From the NCBI GenBank assembly GCA_002794735.1, contig NBAZ01000002.1:682001-746000 (forward strand): a stretch of DNA of 64,000 nt, given 5' to 3'. This DNA is from Pyrrhoderma lamaoense (lineage: Eukaryota > Basidiomycota > Agaricomycetes > Hymenochaetales > Hymenochaetaceae). This document shows, in pieces, positions 23,868 through 37,200 of this stretch. The translations under genes and the position numbers were made by a program. Numbering within the stretch: position 1 is the stretch's first letter; every line of letters starts with the position of its first letter. The notes below the pieces were generated by a model that worked only from the letters and a program-made list of their open reading frames with translations, was not told the DNA's origin and searched no databases.

Positions 23868-26800
23868 GCACATTGTATTCGCAGCCTAAAAAGAGGGGAT
23901 GGGTGCATCAGAAGTTGGTATCCATATATTCAGACAAAACCCGATTTCTTTCTAGCACACTTCGTCTTTATACATTTATCTCCTTTCATATCTACTCTAA
24001 AGCAGCACAATCTGTATTTTACGTATAACTAGCATAATCAGGATGATCCTCCACTCAACGATACATCATTCAAGTCAGCCATCGTTTGCGATTTGCATAG
24101 GATCGCAGGAAAATCGTCTTAATATACTTAAATTTCGCAGTCTCAGTACATAATCATAACACTCCGGAAGAGTCATATGCAGGATTCAAATATCTGATAA
24201 TCAGACGACGAAGTCTTCTCGTGAATTCGTGCATCGGGTATCGGCATAACGTGTTTTGCAAATCTTAGACGTGGCAACGCCTATTTTAGATCGCAGATAG
24301 ACTCTCTTAAGTTACTATCCAATTTATCAATCCCACTAAAGGGAGGGTGAGAGATTTGCTCTCACTCTTTGAGGGGTTCGTCACATGAACAACGAATCAG
24401 ATCACTGAGAATTGTGACTTTTTAACTTGCTGTTATTTTTCACAACAGAACAAACGGTCTAGACTTGGATACTCGGCTCAGTCCTGGCTTAAGTCTAGGG
24501 TAGAACCAATATCGGTAAGGAGATAAATTGCCAAGTTGCTGCTTGTGGATAAATTGGCATAATATCAGCGTCGTGAAAGCGAGCTTGAAACATTAGATTG
24601 AAGTAAGAAATGAAGAAGTTAGAATAAAAGCTACAAGTTGAACCACATCGTATTGGCCCTGCCATTTGGAGCGTATGGGCTATTTTCACTGGGTTTTGGA
24701 GAAATTATCCGGTTTCCATATGAGCAGTTCAGTGCTATAATGATCTCATATTGTTTTCTTCATCCCTATATGCATCTAGAGGAGATTATAGTCTCACCAG
24801 GATCAGATACCTCGGAGAAAACAAGGCCATTTTGTGATTCACTATGTAATTAAAAAGGCTAAGACATTCTCTTCATTCAAAAATCTATCATCTGAGCTAT
24901 GATTTGTTCTGGAACGAATCCGGGAAAACTATTTTGTGACAAATGTCTCATCTCCTGATGATCTTTGCACTCCAGACATAAATTAGTATATTTGCAATTC
25001 TATACTTAGCCATATGTGTATATTTAATCCGAGCCAACGCCTTGGGTCCTGGTATCGACTATAAAATCGAAGTCGAGAGGAATACAAATGCTATGACATA
25101 TAATTGTATAGCTGTAGAGTCGCATTCATTTGTATTATATTGCATGATTTATCGGTGCCATGGTATACTCCGCATTAAAGAAGGCAGCTCAAGCCTACGG
25201 GAAACCCAGAGGAAAATTCACGAGGTAAGGGTCCGAGCTAGAAGATAGAAGCTATGTAGGTTTCCCTGGCAGGAGCCGAGTTTCTCTCGTGCCTGCCCTC
25301 TTGTGCGAGAGTGTGAGCTCATTACAGTATGCATCCCGTATCCTATATTCAAAGTTCTAAAGAAGTAAGCAAACGCATTTAATCACAAGGGGTACGAGGG
25401 GGCGATAAGTGTCACATGTGTGGAGAAGTATGATCATGATAGCATACGCATGAACTCTGAAGATATCTATCACTAACACCTGGATTCGAATTCGAAAGAA
25501 CATATCGCGCTCAAGAACTTGGAATAATTACTCGTTTGATGGTTGATAAAAAAAAGAAGAGGCCCCGGGTTTCAAGATCATCAATGGCCCGGGGGGGGTT
25601 GTAGAATGTCAAATCAGTTTTTTTTTCTGACCTTCTTTCTTTTCTTTTGTTTCCGAAGTCGTTTCAGGGCGTCTCTATTTTGCGTTCAAATAACGGATTT
25701 TGTGCGCAACAAAGAATGTTTTGGGAAAAAGGAGTAGTAAATAAGGGTTTCGCTCTGCTTCCTATTCGGGTGAGGGAGACTACAATGAGATAGCTCCCGT
25801 GTTCAAGTTGCTATATTGCTGCTGTGCTGCTCGGGCCAATGATCATGGTTGCGGTGCTTCCATTGACAAAGAGTTATAGATATCTCAGAATTTGCTAAAT
25901 TTAGGGCTGGGGATAAGAAGAAAAGAGCTGGCTCATTAGCATTATTGAGTTAGGAACGAGTTAAAAGTCTGCGGCTGGTGCAATCTGGATGGATGGAATA
26001 AATAATACCTTTTTGGAGGGGATCGGCCGCATCCGATGACAGATCCTAGAGTATGGGAGCAATGCATTGCCTACCGAACAAAGGATATTAATGACCTTGA
26101 GTTAACCACAGGTAACTGGTTGTCTAAGTCTTGTGGAAGAGAAGTAGTAACGTGTCCATTAAGGTGTTCAATTACTCCAGGTCTATGTGAGAAACTGGTA
26201 ATCATAGTTATAAATATTTCTTGCAATTAGTATGAACGGACGCTAGAACGAAAAAAATGAATTTGTAAATCAGTTCTGCTTACCGAGAATCAGATGTGAG
26301 TTCACTTCGGTCTCAGAATGGAGAATGAAATGCCCTCGGACTTGAGTATCAAACGTGTTAGGTCACGGCTTGCGGAGAGGCGAAGGGTATTTGGGGACAG
26401 AAGACAAGTAAAGCAGTGATTGAGCTCCTTCCGATGCAACCTCAGCCGCCGGTATAGGCATAACTTTTAGAATAGTATTGATACGGCCCGACCTAGCTTA
26501 CCTTTACTATAAGTTTGTCATACCCACCCCGTAATATACCAGTTTGAGCTCAAAAAGGCCCAACTGAATCCACACACTTGAGAGGTTAGTGCGGAATTTA
26601 CGAACTGATCAAAAGAGAAATCTATTTCGTTAGTTCATTCACCTGATTTTGTGGAAAGATAAGGTTGTTCGAAGTTTAAGACTCAGAGATGGCAGAAAGC
26701 TTCTTACGACCCTCGATATGCAGACATGGTCCCTGTTGGCATGATGTATGTATCAAATTGGGATTCAACATATCCCTTTGGACAGAAACATTAACAACCC

Positions 26801-28132
26801 CTGTATTGGGTTAAAGACTCGCAAGTGGGTATATAATAGTTATACGGAGCTCATTCTATGTCCGCTAGCTCCATCTGAGGAGCATGAGTAGCGTGCAGTA
26901 CAGAAAACATATGCTGACCTCATGCCTCTGATGGTATATGTGAAAACGATATTTTAGTGATTATCAGCGCACAATTTTAGCTGATAGCGTAGTTATACAA
27001 ACCTTTTCTCTCCATAACCCCATAACATGAAAACAATTGATGTAGTTTATTATGCATGGAGATGATTTGCGATTTTTGTTGAATAGCTTAAGATCCCTCG
27101 GTTTGATAGAAATATGTATTTGACTAATTCGAAAATCATCTGTATGTTTGCAAATGTTTTGACGCGATATGGACTAACCTTTTCTAGTAACGATCTTAAA
27201 ATAGTCTATCACGAGGTTATGTGTTATGTGATCCCTGGATACTTAAGCTTCCCTCTGTACCAATGGCATGTTTCCCTCTTTCATACATGGCATCCAATTT
27301 TGAAACTGTCTCAGGTTATTTCAGTGTATAAGTAGCAGTGAATTTGTAATTCAAGACGTGGGACGGGGCAACCATGACGGTGGGATCATCATCGGTATTT
27401 CTTATAGAACTCTTTTTGGATTCTCTAATATGAGACGCTTAGCGGAGAAAAAGGCATTCCCACCGCAGTTCGTAAATTTTTGCTTCCTGCTTCCTATATG
27501 AAACTTCTTGAAGATGCAAACAGCGGGTCGACCGGGTGATTGCGAGATAACTAGGGTGCTTCTTGAGGCTACCAACAGGCGGTCGCACCTGTGAACGTGT
27601 CTTTCGGCGAGCCCGTCAGATTGCACATAGTTGATTGTTGATATATGCATGGAACTCAGCCTATGCACGTATCGCTTTCATGATCACAATGTCCTTGTCA
27701 TGCACGAGTTAACCGGACTCCGAGGGTGTGAATAGCCAAAGTGGGCGCGGAACGAATTCGAGGGATGATAATATATTGTTTCCCGCGGCTTTAATGGTAG
27801 ACACCACCATGAGAACACATCCGGCGAGCGAAGAACTCGGTCAATTGCTCTGTCTTCGTGTCTCCTTACCTCCTCCCTTAATCCTAACAATATTCATTAT
27901 ATTGTATTACCAACCCGGCTTTCCTGTTTCTCTGAAAAGAAACATCATTCCCTATTTCAATTGTTCCCTCTCCCCTTTCCCTCATAATCAACACGCCTCT
28001 CCGACTTGCGCCTTGATACTTCGCTTCCTACTTGTTTTGTGAAGTATTAAATACAACAAACTCTATCATCTGTACGGTCAAATTCAAGCACCTCTCTTCT
28101 CTCTCTTCCTTTTTTTTTGACCGTTGTCTGGT
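23868..28132. other. gene-poor 4.3 kb stretch
   Basis: Several short open frames occur on both strands, but none shows a recognisable motif or can be extended by plausible introns. Local features are a GGCCCGGGGGGGG run near 25585 and T-rich tracts around 25615-25660. It may contain decayed transposon or pseudogene sequence that I cannot identify by eye. Confidence 0.5.
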
Positions 28133-30149
28133 ATGACTGACTCCGGTGCGTCAAGCTTGTCTATTTTCGTGGATGTGGAGAAGAATGCGCCTCGAGTGGA
28201 TGAAATCCATGGTGAATCTTCAACGACTGTCTCCGATGGCTCATCGAGCTCCTTTCAAGAAGTGATTTATGCCGACTGTCAGTGATTATAACTGGACTGA
28301 CTCCCAAACAGAAAGCAGGGACTATACAGTTGTCAAGGGAGGCTAATGGCCAGATCTCGAAGGGAGTAGAGGGATGCGAGAGCACAGTAAGGGAATGCAT
28401 GGAGTCAGGACAGAAAGCTGATCTCAGTCAGACTGTGCCTGCTCTAACTTTCCCCGATGGAGGATGGAAAGCTTGGGGAATATAGCCGGTTGTACCTTAA
28501 TATCTCTAACAGCGTTTGGTAGGCAACCCACTGACAGATTTGTGATCAAGTATTCATTATTCATAATCAGGACAAGTAAATGCTTTTGGGGTTTTTCAGG
28601 CCTATTATGCTGTAAACCAGCTGCACGACCGAACTGCTTCCGAAATATCCTGGATAGGTAGCGTTCAGATTGTCCTGCTATATATTTCTGGTTTAATCTT
28701 GGGAAGGGTGTTGGATATCTATGGTGCAAGAGTAAGAATCTTGTCTATTTTAGGATTTTTGACATCTTATAATTTCCAAACATTCAGGGTCTTCTTTCTG
28801 CAGGGTGTCTACTGTCAACGTTCAGCGTTCTTATGCTCTCTTTATGCAAAACATATTATCAAATATTTCTTTCACAAGCTATTGGTTTGGGTCTAGGGGT
28901 TGCTTTGCAGTGGGTTTATCTGGTCGATTTTTCCAAAGATTGCTGTCTCACACAAGTAACAAAATCGGGCCTAGATTTTATCCGCTGGTGCGTCCATACG
29001 CAAAATATCTCAGTTACTCATTCTTATTGATCTTCTCTTTTAGCTCGTGATCCCGTCACATTGGTTCCGTGAGAAGCGGTCCATTGCCGTCGGAATCGTC
29101 GTAGCCGGGTCTTCAGTAGGAGGCGTAGTGATTCCCATAATGCTATCGAAGCTTTTTAATGAGATCGGCTTTGCTTGGTCAATGCGAGCTATGGCGCTGA
29201 TGATGTTCGTACTACAAGCAATCAGCATACCCTTCATCAAAGAGCGTTTGCCGCCAACCAAGAATAAAAAAGTCTTCGATTTCAGTGCTCTAAGGGAGAT
29301 CAAGTTTCTTTCACATTCATTGAGTGGATTCTTCTCCGCTTTTGGTATGAATATCAGTTTCTGCCCATCATGTTGAATGATTCTATAATGATTGATACGA
29401 TAGGTCTATATACTCCATTTTGGTACATTGAGCTATTTATGGAGAGTAGGGGATCAAGTGCAAGCTTAGCCTTCTATTCAATTGCTATTATGAATGCGGC
29501 TGGTGTCATCGGTAGAATATCAAGTGGATACCTAGCGGACAGAGTATGGAGCCCATTTATATCTGTTGTAACGCAAATCGGCTCACTAATGTCTATCCAG
29601 TTCGGACGCTTCAATACCCTACTGCCAGTGGCGTCTCTGCAGGCAATTGCTGTGATTGCCATCTGGACCACGTCAATGATGGTTCCCGAGACCATTGTGT
29701 TCTGTATAATGTGTGTGAACAGCCTACATACAGTATTTTCTTCTTTTCCTCTTGCTTACGAGAAAATTAAACCGATATAGCTTCGGTTTTGCTTCGGCAT
29801 CGTATTCTTCTGTCGCATCCTCGTGCGTAGCTCAGATAACGGCAGACCAATCCCAAATTGGCACTCGAACTGGGATGTTTATGGCAGCGATGGCGCCTGG
29901 TATGTTTTCGCAGGAACGATTGGGTGGCCTGTTACTTATTCATTTATAGGTATCCTTGCGGGACCTCCTATCTCAGGGGCATTACTATCCCTCCGTTCTA
30001 GTAAGTCACTTAGTGCTGTAGGCGGAGGAGCGGGTGACTTCAGATATCTGTGGGCACAATTTTTTGTCGGGGCTATGCTTGTTGCTGGGGCGGTCTTCTC
30101 GTTCACGACACGTATTGCCTGCAGTCGTTCACTTCGGGTGAAGGTGTGA
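28133..30149 (+). CDS. MFS transporter, monocarboxylate (MCT-like) type, with one frame break
   Basis: Major facilitator of the fungal monocarboxylate-porter-like group, plasma or organelle membrane. Conserved blocks in order: FPDGGWKAW then NIAGCTLISLTAFG (helix 1), NAFGVFQAYYAVNQLHDR, ASEISWIGSVQIVLLY, GRVLDIYGAR, SLCKTYYQIFLSQAIGLGLG, IPSHWFREKRSIAVGIVVAGSSVGGVV, LYTPFWYIELFMES, AAGVIGRISSGYLADR and GILAGPPISGALLS. Short introns (such as 29548-29600 and 29900-29950) separate them. Within helix 1, at the GGGG of about 28475-28478, the frame shifts by one base; an added G restores WKAWG-NIAG. The first part (28133-28280) does not join cleanly, so the start may instead be the ATG at 28399 (MESGQKADLSQ). 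Substrate cannot be deduced. It may be functional if the break is a sequencing error, otherwise a young pseudogene. Confidence 0.82.
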
Positions 30150-31883
30150 AATACCATGCCAAAGCAAGGAAGGGTGTCTCCCCCACTCCCCCACTTTCCC
30201 CATCTCTATGTCATGATTTGAATGGAAGAGATGCAATATTCATACAAATACCTTGGATGACTATGCCTACCACACACACAAAAGCGAATCAAGTGACGAA
30301 TAATCCTTCTTAGGGAGCCTTGTGGGAAGACACCGCAACCATCGACTTCGACAGGCACGCTGCTAAAATTATACAACTGAGACCTTTATATCTCATGTTG
30401 GTTCATGTGTATACTTATTTCAAACTTCATTTCTTCTCATCTCTGCCCCGTCGTAACCGGACTTTATGACCTAGCATATTACATTAGACATTTTTACTTA
30501 CATATTTTTGTATCCTTAGTTATGATGACTTACGACTAATTGGACTATGTCATGACAGTTGTCTATTTGTAGATTTGCGTTTTGTTTTTTCTTGTATATC
30601 ATGTTTTGTGATGAACATGTGCTTCCGTACTGTTTTCTCTACTGACCCCACTTATCCCCACATAGATAGTAATAATGATACATATATGTGTATATTCATA
30701 TGCTTGGGAACAGTGGAATAAGTGCCATGTGCCCAGCCTACTTGGTCCGATTATAACAACTACAGAGAAGTTTGCTGTTGCGTACCTTTTAGTCTAAGGC
30801 ATAGATTAGTAACAAATTATTACGTTTGATTTTGAGATACAATTGTACTGTTTTGTATCAAAGTAATCAGCTCTTGTACTGCTTGGAAAAATGTTGTACC
30901 TGGAAAATCCACAATGCAGCGCCCAGTTCAATGATGAATTTGGCTAGAAGAATGCTTGAAGAATACGCTTGGTATTAAAATAAAAGGCCTCGGAGATGAA
31001 ATAGGGTCGGGGAAACTAACTCAGATTCGAAACAACCCTGAATCTGATAGCTTAATGCAAAATTGCTAATAAACGCTAAGATTGTGGTCACAACTGGGAG
31101 GGTCACGGATTTTTTAACCGCCACTAAGAAATAACCTCCGAGGATCTCTTTCATTCTCAAGTCCCGAATGATCTTTTGAGACTCGTATGTAATCGAGTAG
31201 TTTTTGTTAGTAACTACATGATTGCGGCCGATCAATATCCGCACCATTTGAGTTTTTGTCCCTGAGAGTTTCTAAATCAATATGAAATGAAAAGATGACC
31301 TCAGTAAACCATGGAACGAACGTGCCAAGAGTATAAAACCTTGTCAGGAGAGAGAAGAGAAACCTTTTTTTGTATCAGATAGTTGTAAAGCCCATGAATT
31401 TGTAACGTAACAATCATAGCTTATTCCGTTTACATCAATGTCCTTCATACCGGGATTGTTCATGCTCACATGTGTATTTACGTAAGTCTTGTTACGTGCA
31501 TGTGAAGTGACCTGTGCGTCTATCTGTGTGAGTAAAAGATCATAAGGGCAAGAGTTCAGACTGAGAAGATTATGTATGACAATACTTCGTGAAAAGCTAG
31601 AGCGATGCATATTACATCCGAGCTAGCTTGAAAGTCAAGACACAATTGTGAAACATTGGAAGATGTATACACTCAAGATTGCTAGCATACTCCAATTGCG
31701 TCCAAAGGCTAGATTTCAAGCAATGCAGGTACTATTTCAATGCAAAGATAAGGAGTTTGATTCACTGCAAATATCTCTATGACTTCCTTGAAATCATATC
31801 ACGTGATCCGCGTTTTGAACTAATTTTGCAGGTTTGAAGACGCGTTCCAACGCGTGCGTTTTAAGTCCATTTTTCTCTTGTGA
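30150..31883. other. intergenic, MFS gene to helicase gene
   Basis: About 1.7 kb of AT-rich DNA. Minus-strand frames at 30975-31247 and 31344-31610 show no recognisable motif and poor codon texture. I support no gene here. Confidence 0.45.
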
Positions 31884-34800
31884 CCGTTCAAGCTGGCCTC
31901 ATATTCTCTCTCGCGGCCCAGATCTGTTGTCGGAGGTGTAGCATCTCAGCGCCGACAAGCAAAGTATGGTTCCAGCCGTCTCCCCCATGAATCAATACTT
32001 TCATTCATTACAGGGTCAAATGTTTGTCATCACTCCACTATACGGATAGAGAAGCGACGGCCTAGCTACGATTCAGATAATCATCCTGAAAGACAGGGGT
32101 TTGATTCGCGCAAACGCTCTTCCTCTCAACATTCCTGGACATATGAAAACCGAGATCTTCGTGATTTCAATCGCTTTTCTCGTCATATTAATGAACAAAT
32201 CGAAACTTACAAGAAAAGGTGATTATGTCCTTTTCCATTAGACAAGTTCAAATCTTAATCTAGTAAAAGACACAAAGATAATATTCAACATGAATCGAAA
32301 AATGAAGAAGGGAAGATCAAGAAACGGCTCAAGACTCGGACAACAGAGGAATTAATACAGGAAGGATACTGTATTAAGGACCTGTATGCATATTGGACTA
32401 AAGCTCTTGCTACTGAGAAACCGATTGCTAGGTTTTCCTATGCTCCAGGCTTTGAACTTCGACCCAATAAATTCAGGTTAGTCACTATCATGCGATCCCT
32501 AGTCTTTGTCTTGTCTAAGTCCGTTTTCAGTAAGAATAGCTGGGTCTGTGTCTCACGCGAAAGTCCATTACTAGAGGAGTGTCCGGAAGGTTCAATAAAG
32601 CAGGTTACCCGTATGCATATTGATGTCCAGTTCGACAAAAAATTTGATCTACATGGTCCATTGAGGTTTGTTATCTGGTCTTTCTTTATCGGATCAATCT
32701 ATGGCTAACATGGGTACGATTAAGGCTGGATCTAGGTACTACGGATGTAGTATATGACCGTATGGAAAGGGCTATAAGCAGAGTTTACATAGATCCACGG
32801 TATCTTAGACTTCTTTACAATGCATCACCACAATTTGATGAAGTTGTCCTTCATGGAACTGGACTTCGAGGAGGTTTAACAGTACATTCCAATTATAAGT
32901 GTAAGTCTTCAATATTATTCTTGCTGGACTTCGGTTATATTAAACTTGTATACAAAGGGTGTGATGCACAACCTATCCAGGCATTTTCAACAAGAACCGC
33001 CTACTACAGAGCTGGGCGGAACGATATCGACATCCCGTCCCTACTGTTGTTGAAGAGGATCCTACGCTACCTGATTTGAATGCATCTCAGATTCAGGCTA
33101 TAGCAACTATGATTGGGGAACGCTTAAGTCTCATACAAGGACCACCTGGGACAGGCAAGACTAAAACAATTGTTGAGGCTATTAAATTACTGAAAGCTAC
33201 GTTTCGAGTCCCTGACATCATTTTGCTTTGCACATATACGAATGTTGCTGTTGATAATCTCGTTGAGGGCTTGGTAAAAAATGGGCTTAAACCACTCCGA
33301 GTTGGAGACTCTTCTCAGGAGGGCTACGAGGAATACAACCTTGAGTATCACATCAATAAGCACCCCAGGAAGAAACACTATGATGACCTAATAAATGAAC
33401 GAGATCGATTGAATCTCCGAATTCGCCCATTAGAACGTGGATTGAAAAGACTAATGGAAAAAGGTATACAAAAAGGTCACCCCTCTATTGGTAGGTAGAT
33501 TGTCTACAATTTTCCAAGCTGCTGTTTGTTGTTTACCGTAGTATTAGAGAAACTAGAATCAACAATCGAATCTCTAACAGCAAAATGTACGACCGTACGA
33601 TCTAACATAAGGGTCCTCAAACAATCAATGGTTTTTGATATTGTTCTGCAGGCCGATGTGGTACGTTCATCTTTTCGTGATGCGTTCTACGTCTGTGATC
33701 CTGAGCCACTTCTAGGTCTGCACCACATGTCTCAAAGCAGGTGGCTCCGACCTTCAAACATGTAGCTTTCCCATAATCTTCATGGATGAGGCTTCGATGG
33801 CCATGGAACCAGCGTCTCTTGTTCCTATTGTAAAAAATGTATGGCGGACGTTCTCTACATCACCCACAGTTTTTTATGGATTTTATTTAGTGTCAACATC
33901 TAGCACTTATTGGTGATCATAAGCAGCTATCTCCAGTTGTTGAAAGTGATGATGCTCGTCTAGGTGGTCTAAATATCAGTCTTTTTGAGCGATTGATCAA
34001 TGAAAATACAGGTACGTCTACCCCAGAAAATCGTTTTAGAAATGTCTCATTATCAATCTCCCAATAATCACACAGGTATACCTTCCGTTATGTTAGACAC
34101 ACAGTATCGTATGCATCCGGACATATCAAAGTTCTCTAACGAACAATTTTATGGCTCAAAGTTAGTTGACGGAACTGTGGAGGCAGGAGGGGTCCTTGCT
34201 AGCTGTCTACCTCTTCACTCTTCTTACCTAGTCAAGCGAGATGGAGAGATACGATCATCAGCCTTAACCTTCGTTGACCATAACTTCCTAGAAGCGGAAA
34301 CGAAAATTGGCAGAGTGAACTGGGTGGATATTTACATCGTCTGTAGCATTGTCGAGGACCTCTTGCTTAAAAATCCCGTACGTGGTTTCAAACAGATTTA
34401 TTCACGTATAATGATATACTCATCAAAATTTCTGTCAGAAACTTACGGGACATGAAATTGGCATTATAGCGCCATATGTATCTCAGGTGTCTTCTATTGT
34501 CAAGCATCTGAAACAGGACGACGTAGTTCGAGAGCGACTTGTAGATAGTCTTGGTTTTGAAAGAAGTCAGGAGGTTGAACATATCGAAGTCCAGACTGTC
34601 GATGGGTTCCAAGGGCGTCAAAAAGAAGCCATAATCTGGTCTACTGTTCGCAACAATCCAGCTCATCACATAGGGCTCCTTGCAGATCACCGACGCCTGA
34701 ATGTTGCACTGACACGCGCCCGACGTGCATTATTTATTGTGGGCAGTACATCGACGTTTTCCCGGTCCCAATATGGACCTCAGGCTGCCATTGACAGGCT

Positions 34801-34966
34801 GGGCAAAGCTGAGCTGACGAATGTTCGTGAATCGTGCGCAACATGGAATGATTTTATGCTTAATCTTCATCAAAGAAAACTGATCAAGATACTACGGGGG
34901 GTGAATTTGTTCAACGTCGTTGTACCCTTTGCAAATAAGGAACTATCCATCGAGACTTATCTGTGA
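31884..34966 (+). CDS. UPF1-like SF1 RNA/DNA helicase
   Basis: Superfamily 1B helicase of the UPF1/SMUBP2/SEN1 class. After a polar N-terminal region (RRPSYDSDNHPER, DFNRFSRHINEQIETYKKR, RTTEELIQEGYCIKDLY) the motor domains carry all motifs: Q-motif region LNASQIQAI, Walker A GPPGTGKTKT (near 33137), CTYTNVAVDNL, ADVVCTTCLKAGG, Walker B FMDEAS, GDHKQLSPVV, QYRMHPDISKFSNEQFY, IGIIAPYVSQ, VQTVDGFQGRQKEAIIWS and VALTRARRALFIVG. About ten short introns keep phase and no break was found. A 5' exon reading LASYSLSRPRSVVGG would resemble a mitochondrial presequence, but no in-frame ATG is visible, so the start coordinate is only the upstream limit of the open frame. The exact orthologue is uncertain because the N-terminal domains do not identify it. 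Confidence 0.87.
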
Positions 34967-35322
34967 TAATATATTTTTATTGGATTGTGCCTCATCGCGA
35001 GGCTTTGCTATCATAAGTGCTGTCTTCATGCTTTCTAATCGTTTTCAGACTATATACAATAGTAATATTTTTAATAGATTGTACCTCATTGTGAGGCTTT
35101 GCTATCGTCATGCTATGCCATATCGCTGAACTACTACTATCTAGTAGGCTTATGTACAGCTTACTTAATGTATAGGGTGTACTGCTTTCGGGTCAACACG
35201 GCGAGACATATTTCCAGATTTAGGATTCTGGTGACAGGGGTCCTTTGCCACAGCTACCCCTCTTCTTTCCCCCAAGAAAGGAGACTCATCACCCTAGGAC
35301 CTTCTGCTCACTGCTGGTAACA
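34967..35322. repeat. imperfect tandem repeat of about 50 bp downstream of the helicase gene
   Basis: Two related segments, near 34968-35015 and 35062-35108, both run from TAATAT-type sequence through GATTGTRCCTCAT to GAGGCTTTGCTATC. They are about 95 bp apart. The first can also fold as CCTC..GAGG. They lie in the presumed 3' UTR. The rest of this 356-bp gap up to the OTU start shows nothing further. Confidence 0.6.
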
Positions 35323-37200
35323 ATGGGCAAACGACACCAGCGCCAAACAGCGCCTGTAAGACAAAGTGAGATTAGTCGTCGTCCTTTTCAGTGAGAAGAA
35401 GTTCTCATCATCACCTCATCTTTCTATGTTGCCACGGCACACAAAAGCACGCACACGCACACGACAGAACAAAGGAGCAGTAAGTTATCCATGCCATGTA
35501 TATATATTGATAGAAAAAAATGAATGGCGTACTAATTTTGACTTTGCGTATGGCTCTTGCAGCTAATTTCTGATCCGCTCCAGAACACACAGCAACTTAA
35601 TCTCTTTTTACGCGACTTGGGACTATACGCGGTGCCCACAGGTTTGTTTACTGTTATTGTTCAGTGAATGCATATCCCTTAGTTGAGCTCACATTTTTCA
35701 TTCCCAGTTGGCGATGGCAACTGCCAATTCAGAGCACTCTCTGACCAATTCTACGGTTCCCCCTCTCAGCATCTTAAATTACGTCAAGAGGTGTGCGATT
35801 GGATAGAAGCCCACAAGGCTCGTTATGCTCCTTTTGTAGATGACGAGCGAGGGCTCGATGTTCATATACAATGTATGCGACAACCTGGTAAACTCTTTAA
35901 TCACATTCTCATATAAACGTTGTATTTTAACTTCAAATATCTAGGTACTTATGGTGGTCACTTAGAATTGACAGCTTTTGCACACCTAAAGAAAAGGGAT
36001 GTAAAAGTAATACAACCAGGCCTTGTTTATGTTATAGAATGGAGGTCTGGCTCTGAACTATCTCCAACTACCGAAACACCTCCCTCTGAACAGATTCCTA
36101 CTCCGGTACCTTCGTTCTCCAACGAACGTGAAGTAAGGAAAACACGCCGTGAAAAGAGGAAGGAACTTAGAGAGAAGGCAAAGTTAGCAGCGATGGCACA
36201 AAGTGCTCAAGAAGATTGTGATGATGACGATGACGATGATCCATCTCTTGGTGCTATCTATGTCGCGTGAGTTACCATCTACGAACTAATATTTTTTACA
36301 GTTGTCTCATAATGGTCGCAGATATCACGACTGGGAACATTTTTCATCCGTCCGTAATCTTAGCGGGCCTCATATGGGAATTCCGAATGTTGTAGAAAGA
36401 CCTGCACCGTCTGCACAAATAAAGACAAATACAGTCGATCGTTCGAAAGATGAGGTCTCGCTATCTCAGTCCTCTGGTACTGAGGAGAGTTCTGTACCAG
36501 ATGAATCTGAAGAAACAGACGAGGCATCACGCGAGCCCACGAGTGTTCCACTACCAGCTTCTCGAACTCCTTCCCCGCCGCCATCTTCCGAAGCTTCGGC
36601 GTCTAGCTCTTCAAACCCTCCTGCCCTACCCCTTCCTGGATACAACTGTCCGAAGTATCAAGTTCTCTACTACATGACAGCCGGTTGTCCGTTCGCTCTA
36701 ATCGATCATCAAAGCGAGGCTACAACCCATCAGATGAGACCGCTGAAGATTCACAAGGTGAATCAAAACGATCGAGACGGAATTCAAAACTAGAATATCG
36801 TCGCGAGAACTCTGATATAGACAACGACCCAGATGCGAATACCCCGGAGTTATTATCATCTGCTGACTCCAGTTCTTCTGGTTCTTCTCCAGCTACGACT
36901 CCTCCACCTTCGATGATCATTATTCCACCCTCTCCAATCGTACCAACAAAGCCACTTACACGCCGTGAGCGGAAAAGGCTTGGACTTCCGACTCCTAATA
37001 AGCATCTCAACTCGACGAAGGCTGCACATGCTAAAAAGGGAAAGAGTGCAGGGAAAATAATTGTGCCTGGAGGACGTTTCAAGAAATCTTCAGGTACAGG
37101 TCCAGGTGGTGCCAGTGGAAATGAGCTTATATCAGAGGAATGGTCTAAGAATGGTTCTGGTCGTGTTGACGTGCGTGGATTCAAGGAATTAAAGATATAG
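35323..37200 (+). CDS. OTU-family deubiquitinase (OTUD3-like)
   Basis: Cysteine protease that removes ubiquitin. Exons by phase: 35323-35365, 35448-35479, 35563-35641, 35708-35887, 35945-36266, 36322-37200. A basic N-terminus (MGKRHQRQTAPVRQ) leads to NLFLRDLGLYAVPT and the catalytic block VGDGNCQFRALSDQFYG (Asp-Gly-Asn-Cys). Next come TYGGHLELTAFAHL and, after a Lys/Arg-rich helix and an Asp run, YHDWEHFSSVRN containing the catalytic His, in the OTUD3 order. The C-terminal third is Ser/Pro/Thr-rich and ends in a basic region (KPLTRRERKRLGLP, GRFKKSSGTGPGG). A frame change between about 36610 and 36690 is not explained by any normal intron; the only GT..AG pair that fits is 26 bp. It lies in low-complexity sequence after the catalytic domain. 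Active-site residues are complete. Confidence 0.87.

Noticed and set aside
29900..29950. Coding reading TIGWPVTYSFIG in the MFS gene
   Set aside because: This is intron sequence; removing GTATGT..TAG rebuilds the family motif GILAGPPISGALLS.
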